This document shows, one piece after another, positions 59,067 through 64,000 of a DNA stretch of 64,000 bases. The stretch is from DASSUW01 sp963730535 (GTDB taxonomy: Bacteria; Actinomycetota; Thermoleophilia; Solirubrobacterales; Solirubrobacteraceae). The notes below the pieces were generated by a model that saw nothing but the letters and a program-made list of their open reading frames with translations, was not told the DNA's origin and ran no database searches. The translations under genes and the position numbers were made by a program. Numbering within the stretch: the stretch's first letter is position 1; the number at the start of each line of letters is the position of its first letter. Location of the stretch: assembly GCA_963730535.1 (NCBI GenBank), contig CAVSRU010000012.1, positions 496,001 to 560,000 of the forward strand, read 5' to 3'.

Positions 59067-60135
59067 GCAGCCGGGGCGGCCCTTCGGCCTCGACGAGCAC
59101 CGCGGTGCCCGGCCAGTAGGGGGACGCGTTCGGCTGCGGGGTGAGGAAATGGGGCTGGTAGACCCACGAGCCGGTGTTGAGGATCTGGCCGCCGGCCCGG
59201 GTGGTCCACTCGGCGACGTCGTCGCGCGGCCACGGGCCGGAGCGGTGCGAGTGGCCCCAGATCACGTGCGGCGCCCGCACGTCGAGCCGCTCCAGCGCCT
59301 CGCGGATGCCACGAAGGTAGCCGCGGCGCAGCCCGGCGCCCGAGAGGTCGCGGTCGACCGGGCCGATGCCGAGCGCGTTGACGGCCGCCACGGCGGCCGA
59401 GAGCCCGGCGCCGAGGACCGCAGTGCGGACCGGCCGCCGCCTGCGGCCGCGCCCGCCGAGCGCCAACCACGCCCGTGACGACGCTCCGGCGCCCGCGCTC
59501 AGCACGGCCTTGTCAGACCGCTGGGTGAGCGCGTGCATCCACGCGTAGAGCGGCGCCAACACGGCCTCGTAGTCGTCGGGGGTCGCGCCGTCCTGTGGCA
59601 TCGCGACCGCCCAGCGCGCCATTGCGCCGGCCGCCAGGCGCTCGAACGTCGGGACGGTGGCGTGCACGTCGGAGTAGTGGCCGTGGATCGCGTACACGTC
59701 CTCGCGCAGCCAGACACCCGGGTAGGCGAACCGCACGCGGGCCGGAGAGGCTCGCTCGGCGAGTGCAGCCGCCAGCGGCCCGGTGTCGGCCGGCTCGATC
59801 AGCTGCTCCAGGCCCAGGAACCCCGAAGGCTCGCTCAGCAGCCGCGCGTCGATCCAGCCCGCCACGAGCCCGTGGTCGTGGTTGCCGGCCAGCACGAGCA
59901 GCTCGCCGTCGCGGCCGAGCGCGGCCCCGAGCTCAGCGAACAGCTCACCAGCCAGCTCGGGCGCCGACCGCTGCGGCCCGTCGCGCAGCTCGAGGGCGTC
60001 GCCGAGGATGACGAGCCGGTCCACGTCCCGTGCCGCTTCGAGCAGCGGCTCGCGCAGCTCCGGCCGCCGCAGCAGGTCGCGGCGCGAGGCGTCGCCGAGA
60101 TGCAGGTCCGAGATCACCAGTGTCCGCACCCGCAT
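59017..60135 (-). CDS. Calcineurin-like metallophosphoesterase
   Basis: The protein has 372 residues. Metal-binding motifs are in order: VISDLHLGD near the N-terminus, LVILGDALELRDG, LVLAGNHDHGLV, YAIHGHYSDVHAT and HVIWGHSHRSGPW. One hydrophobic stretch near residues 235-255 (VRTAVLGAGLSAAVAAVNAL) could be a membrane-associated helix. The family hydrolyses phosphomono- or diesters; relatives include UDP-diacylglucosamine pyrophosphatases, but the substrate is unknown. It is divergent from the CoA-transferase gene, 17 bases away. Confidence 0.85.
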   Translation of the reverse strand: MRVRTLVISDLHLGDASRRDLLRRPELREPLLEAARDVDRLVILGDALELRDGPQRSAPELAGELFAELGAALGRDGELLVLAGNHDHGLVAGWIDARLLSEPSGFLGLEQLIEPADTGPLAAALAERASPARVRFAYPGVWLREDVYAIHGHYSDVHATVPTFERLAAGAMARWAVAMPQDGATPDDYEAVLAPLYAWMHALTQRSDKAVLSAGAGASSRAWLALGGRGRRRRPVRTAVLGAGLSAAVAAVNALGIGPVDRDLSGAGLRRGYLRGIREALERLDVRAPHVIWGHSHRSGPWPRDDVAEWTTRAGGQILNTGSWVYQPHFLTPQPNASPYWPGTAVLVEAEGPPRLLRLLGERGHAELQPPG

Positions 60136-60152
60136 TAGTGTGGCGGGCCGTC

Positions 60153-61307
60153 ATGCCCGGACCGCTGGAAGGACTGATCGTCGCCGACTTCTCGCGCGTG
60201 CTCGCGGGTCCCTACGCGGCCATGCTGCTCGGCGACCTCGGGGCCGACGTGATCAAGGTCGAGCGGCCCGGCACCGGCGACGACACGCGCGCCTGGGGGC
60301 CGCCGTGGCACGGCGACACGAGCACGTACTACCTCGGCCTGAACCGCAACAAGCGCTCGGTCGTGCTCGACCTCGCGGACGCCGGCGACCGCGAGCTGGC
60401 GCGGCGCCTCGGCGAGCGCGCGGACGTGCTGATCGAGTCGTTCCGGCCTGGCCTGATGGCCTCCTGGGGCCTCGACGGCGACACGTTGCGAGCCGCCGGG
60501 AACCCGCGGCTGGTCTCGTGCTCGGTGACGGCGTTCGGCTCGGCCCCCGAGGCCGCCGGCCTCCCCGGCTACGACTTCCTGTTGCAGGCCATGGGCGGGC
60601 TCATGAGCGTGACCGGCGAGGCGGACGGGCGCCCGCTGAAGGTCGGCGCCGCGCTGATCGACCTCGTGTGCGGCCTGCTCGCGGTCACCGGCATCCAGGC
60701 CGCCCTGGCCGAGCGCGAGCGCTCCGGCCGCGGGCGCCACGTCGAGGTCTCGCTGATGGACTCGGCCCTCGCCGCGCTGCTCAACCAGGCGTCGGCGTGG
60801 GTGTCCGGCGGCGCGGTGCCGTCGCGGCGCGGCAACCGCCACCCGAGCATCGTCCCCTACGAGACGTACGAGGCGCAGGACCGCCCGTTCGCGGTGGCGG
60901 TCGGCAACGACCGGCTGTTCGCGCGCCTCTGCGAGGCCGTCGGCCTGCCCGAGCTGCCGGCCGACGAGCGCTTCGCCACCAACGCCGCCCGCGTCGCCCA
61001 CGTCGACGCCCTCGCGGAGCGCCTCGAGTCCGTCTTCCGCACCCGCACCGCCGAGCACTGGCTCGCCGCGCTGCGCGCCGCCGGCGTCCCGGCCGGGCCG
61101 ATCAACCGCGTGGACGAGGCGTTCGCCCTTGCCGCCGAGCTCGGCCTCGAGCCCACGGACGACCGCCACGGCGTCCCGCTCATCACGCCGCCCCTGCGCC
61201 TCGACGGCGAGCGCCCGCCGATCCGCCGGCCGCCCCCGCAGCTCGACGAGCACGGGGACGAGATCAGAAGATGGCTCAGCTCCGGGCCGCCAGCTGCTGC
61301 CGGATGA
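60153..61307 (+). CDS. Family III CoA transferase (CaiB/BaiF)
   Basis: The protein has 384 residues from ATG 60153. Motifs: LIVADFSRVLAGPYAAMLLG at the N-terminus, DVIKVERPGTGDDTR, YLGLNRNKRSVVLDL, the active-site aspartate in LPGYDFLLQAMGGLMSVTGE, and RPFAVAVGNDRLFARLCEAV. It moves CoA between organic acids, as in catabolism of branched or aromatic acids. An acyl-CoA dehydrogenase gene at the window's right edge could act in the same pathway but is on the other strand. Its 3' end overlaps ispH by 32 bases. Confidence 0.87.
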   Translation: MPGPLEGLIVADFSRVLAGPYAAMLLGDLGADVIKVERPGTGDDTRAWGPPWHGDTSTYYLGLNRNKRSVVLDLADAGDRELARRLGERADVLIESFRPGLMASWGLDGDTLRAAGNPRLVSCSVTAFGSAPEAAGLPGYDFLLQAMGGLMSVTGEADGRPLKVGAALIDLVCGLLAVTGIQAALAERERSGRGRHVEVSLMDSALAALLNQASAWVSGGAVPSRRGNRHPSIVPYETYEAQDRPFAVAVGNDRLFARLCEAVGLPELPADERFATNAARVAHVDALAERLESVFRTRTAEHWLAALRAAGVPAGPINRVDEAFALAAELGLEPTDDRHGVPLITPPLRLDGERPPIRRPPPQLDEHGDEIRRWLSSGPPAAAG

Positions 61308-62229
61308 CCTTAGGCAGCATGAAGCGCACGTCCTCGCGCATGACCTCGAAGGTCTGCACGTCCTCCGTGCCCCGCGCGCGGAAGAACTCGACGAGGCGCT
61401 CGACGAGCTCCTCGGGCGCGCTGGCGCCGGAGGAGATGCCGACGACGCGGGCGCCCTCGAGCCACTCCTCGCGCACCTGGGTCTCGTTGTCGATCAGGTG
61501 AGCCTCGGCGCCGCAGTCGCGCGCGACGTCGACCAGCCGCTGCGAGTTCGACGAGTTCTTGGAGCCGATGACGAGCACGAGGTCGCAGTCGGCCGCCATC
61601 TGCTTGACCGCGGACTGGCGGTTCGTGGTCGCGTAACAGATGTCGTCCGTGCGCGGGCCAGTGATGTTCGGGAAGCGCTCGCGCAGGCGGTTGATGATCG
61701 AGCGGGTCTCGTCGACCGACAGGGTGGTCTGGGAGACGTACGCGAGCCGGTCGGGATCGGGGACCTCGAGCGAGTCCACGTCCTCCTCGGTCTGCACGAG
61801 GACGATGTGGTCGGGCGCCTCGCCGGTCGTGCCCTCGACCTCCTCGTGGCCGGCGTGGCCGATCAGCACGATCGTGTAGCCCTCGCCGGCGAACTTGACC
61901 GCCTCGCGGTGCACCTTGGTGACCAGCGGGCACGTCGCGTCGATCGTCTCCAGTCCCCGGCGCTCGGCGTCGGCGTGCACGGCCGGCGACACGCCGTGAG
62001 CCGAGAAGACCGTGACCGCGCCCTCCGGGATCGAGTCGTCGAGCTCGTCGACGAACACGGCGCCACGCTCGCGCAGCGCCTCGACGACGTGCTTGTTGTG
62101 GACGATCTCCTTGCGCACGTAGACCGGCGGTCCGTGCAGCTCGAGCGCGCGCTCGACGGTCTGGACGGCGCGGTCGACGCCCGCGCAGTAGCCGCGCGGC
62201 GCGGCGAGGAGAAGCTTTTCCGGGGTCAC
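61276..62229 (-). CDS. ispH: 4-hydroxy-3-methylbut-2-enyl diphosphate reductase
   Basis: The protein has 317 residues from GTG 62229. The three iron-sulfur cysteines are visible in PRGYCAGVDRAV (Cys15), DATCPLVTKVH and DICYATTNRQS. Other signatures are VYVRKEIVHNKHVV, TVFSAHGVSP, GHAGHEEVEGTTGEAP, GSKNSSNSQRL and ISSGASAPEELV. It catalyses the last step of the MEP pathway, reducing HMBPP to IPP and DMAPP, and is essential in most bacteria that lack mevalonate synthesis. It overlaps the M28 peptidase stop by four bases (GTGA). Confidence 0.95.
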   Translation of the reverse strand: MTPEKLLLAAPRGYCAGVDRAVQTVERALELHGPPVYVRKEIVHNKHVVEALRERGAVFVDELDDSIPEGAVTVFSAHGVSPAVHADAERRGLETIDATCPLVTKVHREAVKFAGEGYTIVLIGHAGHEEVEGTTGEAPDHIVLVQTEEDVDSLEVPDPDRLAYVSQTTLSVDETRSIINRLRERFPNITGPRTDDICYATTNRQSAVKQMAADCDLVLVIGSKNSSNSQRLVDVARDCGAEAHLIDNETQVREEWLEGARVVGISSGASAPEELVERLVEFFRARGTEDVQTFEVMREDVRFMLPKVIRQQLAARS

Positions 62230-63086
62230 CGGCTCAAGTCTAGGAGCAGTTGCACGACCGTCTCGCCAGCGCGGTCGAGTGAGCGCGCCGACACGGCGCT
62301 CATGTCGTCGCAGGGCTTGTGCCAGCACGGGAACGTGAAGTCGATGAGGTCGATGGCCGGCACGCCGCGGCGGGCGAACGGCGTGTGGTCGTCCATCACC
62401 TTGCCGGTCGTCTCGTCGGGGAACGCGGCAGCCGCGCCGACCTTGCGTGCCGCGGCACGCAGCCGCCCCCACAACTCGATGCTCGAGCCGGACTCGCGCG
62501 GGATCCGCATGCGGCCCCGCTCGGCGACGAAGTCGAGCAGGATCACCGCGCGCGTCCGGGCGGCGTGGCGGCGGGCGTAGAACTTCGAGCCGCGCAGGCC
62601 GGTGCGGTAGAAGTCGCGCCGGTCGTCCGGGCTCTCCTCGCCGTCGAACAGCACGAAGCGGATCGGCGGCGCGCTCGCCGGGCGGTCCGCGCGCCGCAGC
62701 GCGCGGGCGATCTCGAGCACCGCTGCCGTGCCTCCCGCCCCGTCGTTGGCCCCCACGAACCCCGGCAACCGCTTCGTGTCGTAGTGGGCGGCCACGACGA
62801 TCGGCTTGCCGCGGCCGGGGATCGAGCCGACCACGTTGCGCAGGCCGCTCGGCAGGCGCTGGTAGCGCCCGCTCGGCACCCGCGCTCGCAGCCAGCGCGC
62901 GAGCTGCCGTGACGCCGCCGAGCCCGCCGGCCGCGGGCCCATCTCCACCTGCGCCTTCAGGTCGGCGAACGCGCGGTCGGCGTCGAACCGGTCCACGCTG
63001 ACGGCGGACGCCGTCCGCTCCTCGCCGGACCCGAGGCAGCCGCCGAGGGCCACGGCGACGATGGCGAGCGCAAGCGCCTTAGTCAT
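62226..63086 (-). CDS. M28-family zinc peptidase lipoprotein (glutaminyl cyclase-like)
   Basis: The protein has 286 residues from ATG 63086. A lipoprotein signal MTKALALAIVAVALGGC places the lipidated Cys at 17. The M28 metal sites are visible: IVVAAHYDTKRLPGFVGAND (His/Asp pair), LFDGEESPDD (Glu pair), ILLDFVAERG, and DLIDFTFPCWHKPCDDM (last His). The layout and spacing are closer to glutaminyl-peptide cyclotransferases than to aminopeptidases, but either is possible. It is tethered outside the membrane. It overlaps the acyl-CoA dehydrogenase gene by eight bases. Confidence 0.82.
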   Translation of the reverse strand: MTKALALAIVAVALGGCLGSGEERTASAVSVDRFDADRAFADLKAQVEMGPRPAGSAASRQLARWLRARVPSGRYQRLPSGLRNVVGSIPGRGKPIVVAAHYDTKRLPGFVGANDGAGGTAAVLEIARALRRADRPASAPPIRFVLFDGEESPDDRRDFYRTGLRGSKFYARRHAARTRAVILLDFVAERGRMRIPRESGSSIELWGRLRAAARKVGAAAAFPDETTGKVMDDHTPFARRGVPAIDLIDFTFPCWHKPCDDMSAVSARSLDRAGETVVQLLLDLSR

Positions 63087-64000
63087 TGGAGGTCACCGCG
63101 TCGAGCAGCTCCGCGAAGCGCTCGCGGGCGGCCGCCCGGCGGGTCGGCAGGTGCTCGCTCGGCACGTCGCCCTGCGGCGCCTCGTAGCCGCGCAGGATCT
63201 GCCGCGCGACGCTCTGGCGGTGCACCTCGTCCGGGCCGTCGTAGACCCGCGCCGCCCGAGCGAAGCGGTACATCTGCTCGAGCGGCAGGTCGGTCGAGTA
63301 GCCCAGCGCGCCGTGCGCCTGCAGCGCCCGGTCGACGACGTCGTGCAGCACGCGAGCGCCGTAGAACTTGATCAGCGCGATCTCCTGCCGCGCGGCCGCC
63401 GCGCCCTCCGTGTCCATCTTCCACGCGGCGTGGAGCGTCATCAGCCGCGCCGCCTGCATCTCGGCCGCCGAGTCGGCGATCCAGTTCTGGACCGTCTGCT
63501 TGTCGGCCAGCAGGGAACCGTGCGCGTAGCGGGACTGGGCGCGCTCGCACAGCATGTCGAACGCCCGGCGCGACACGCCGAGCCAGCGCATGCAGTGGTG
63601 GATGCGCCCGGGGCCGAGCCGCTGCTGGGCGATCAGGAAGCCGGCGCCGCGCGGGCCGAGCAGCGCGTCGGCCGGCAGCCGTACGTCCTCGTAGGTGATC
63701 TCGGCATGCCCGCCGTAGACGCCGAAGCGCTCGTACGGGTGCTCCATGGTCGGCACGTCGCGCAGGATCTGCACGCCCGGCGTGTCGACCGGCACGATGA
63801 ACATCGACGCGCGCTGGTAGCGCTGGGCGTCCGGGTCGGTGACGGCCATGACGATCAGGAAGTCGGCGACCGAGGCGTTGGTGGTGAACCACTTGCGCCC
63901 GTTCAGGACCCATCCGCCCGAGTCCTCCACGGCGCGCGTGCGCAGGAGCGTCGGGTCGCTGCCCGCGCTGTCGGGCTCGGTCATCGAGAACGCGGACCGC
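63079..64000 (-). CDS. Acyl-CoA dehydrogenase (N-terminus outside window)
   Basis: About 306 C-terminal residues are visible; the frame runs off the right edge. RSAFSMTEPDSAGSDPTLLR and GWVLNGRKWFTTNASVADFL are the FAD- and substrate-contact beta domain; GRIHHCMRWLGVSRRAFDML and KQTVQNWIADSAAEMQAARL lie in the C-terminal helical domain, and RVYDGPDEVHRQSVARQILR is the family end motif. The catalytic base would be expected near the substituted segment around GALGYSTDLPLEQM. Members of this long-chain/ACAD10-11-like group oxidise acyl-CoAs. The gene stops inside the M28 start region, so the downstream peptidase and ispH may share its transcript. Confidence 0.88.
   Translation of the reverse strand, partial: RSAFSMTEPDSAGSDPTLLRTRAVEDSGGWVLNGRKWFTTNASVADFLIVMAVTDPDAQRYQRASMFIVPVDTPGVQILRDVPTMEHPYERFGVYGGHAEITYEDVRLPADALLGPRGAGFLIAQQRLGPGRIHHCMRWLGVSRRAFDMLCERAQSRYAHGSLLADKQTVQNWIADSAAEMQAARLMTLHAAWKMDTEGAAAARQEIALIKFYGARVLHDVVDRALQAHGALGYSTDLPLEQMYRFARAARVYDGPDEVHRQSVARQILRGYEAPQGDVPSEHLPTRRAAARERFAELLDAVTSND

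Noticed and set aside
1..64000. tRNA, rRNA, IS element or prophage
   Set aside because: Gaps between genes were read and none showed cloverleaf arms with conserved T-loop bases, rRNA segments, transposase motifs or phage structural genes.

Overview
The window is very GC-rich DNA with densely packed genes. Neighbouring genes often overlap by 1-4 bases (ATGA, GTGA, TGATG), and GTG and TTG starts are frequent. Many genes appear to start at, or within a few bases of, a TANNNT -10 box. Gene content (ROK-regulated sugar ABC cassettes, BTAD/AAA regulators, RsbU/STAS modules, MEP-pathway IspH, FG-GAP proteins, a GH63-type glycosidase) suggests an Actinomycetota chromosome, probably Thermoleophilia/Solirubrobacterales. 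That placement is inference from protein style; no rRNA or tRNA gene was seen.

Layout. 1-2.7 kb (minus): lipid-modification operon (FAD oxidoreductase, DUF1365, cyclopropane-fatty-acid-synthase-like enzyme cut by the left edge). 2.8-9.4 kb: small membrane protein and hydrolase; a frameshifted GFA gene; inverted-repeat element A; aldolase; then an aminotransferase-esterase-esterase-ATP-grasp operon. 9.3-10.9 kb: glycosyltransferase and acetyltransferase. 10.9-16.2 kb: two tandem caspase-TM-FG-GAP receptor-like proteins with one EACC1-like small protein between them, the most unusual system here. 16.3-21.7 kb: ROK regulator, xylose-type ABC importer and a Gfo/Idh oxidoreductase in one operon. 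21.8-25.2 kb: secreted trypsin-like protease, M20 peptidase, diaminopropionate-ammonia-lyase-like enzyme. 25.2-34.2 kb: carbohydrate ABC system with two paralogous binding proteins, a GH63-like glycosidase and a dehydrogenase, divergent from a second ROK regulator plus a TIM-barrel epimerase. 34.2-34.5 kb: inverted-repeat element B, related to A. 34.5-39.4 kb: CrtI-like oxidoreductase, an unknown frameshifted protein, then a STAS/STAS/RsbU partner-switching module and an SRPBCC protein. 39.5-45.4 kb: tandem array of five sensor-like polytopic membrane proteins, divergent from a BTAD-AAA-TPR regulator at 45.5-48.2 kb across a perfect 11-bp inverted repeat. 48.2-55.1 kb: secreted eight-repeat FG-GAP protein, lipoprotein, GNAT enzyme, MoaD/ThiS carrier and rhodanese-MoeB, two-component system, SCO1. 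55.2-58.2 kb: a fenitrothion-hydrolase-like membrane protein with a 44-residue partner, a secreted protein with a clear terminator, and a TenA-like protein. 58.3-64 kb: redoxin without its CxxC, phosphoesterase, CoA transferase, ispH, M28 peptidase and an acyl-CoA dehydrogenase cut by the right edge.

Several genes are broken by single-base indels, mostly +1 insertions, clustered at 41-46 kb. Sequence error in this stretch is as likely as gene decay. No IS element, prophage, CRISPR array, rRNA or tRNA was recognised, and no gene-free stretch exceeds 300 bases.
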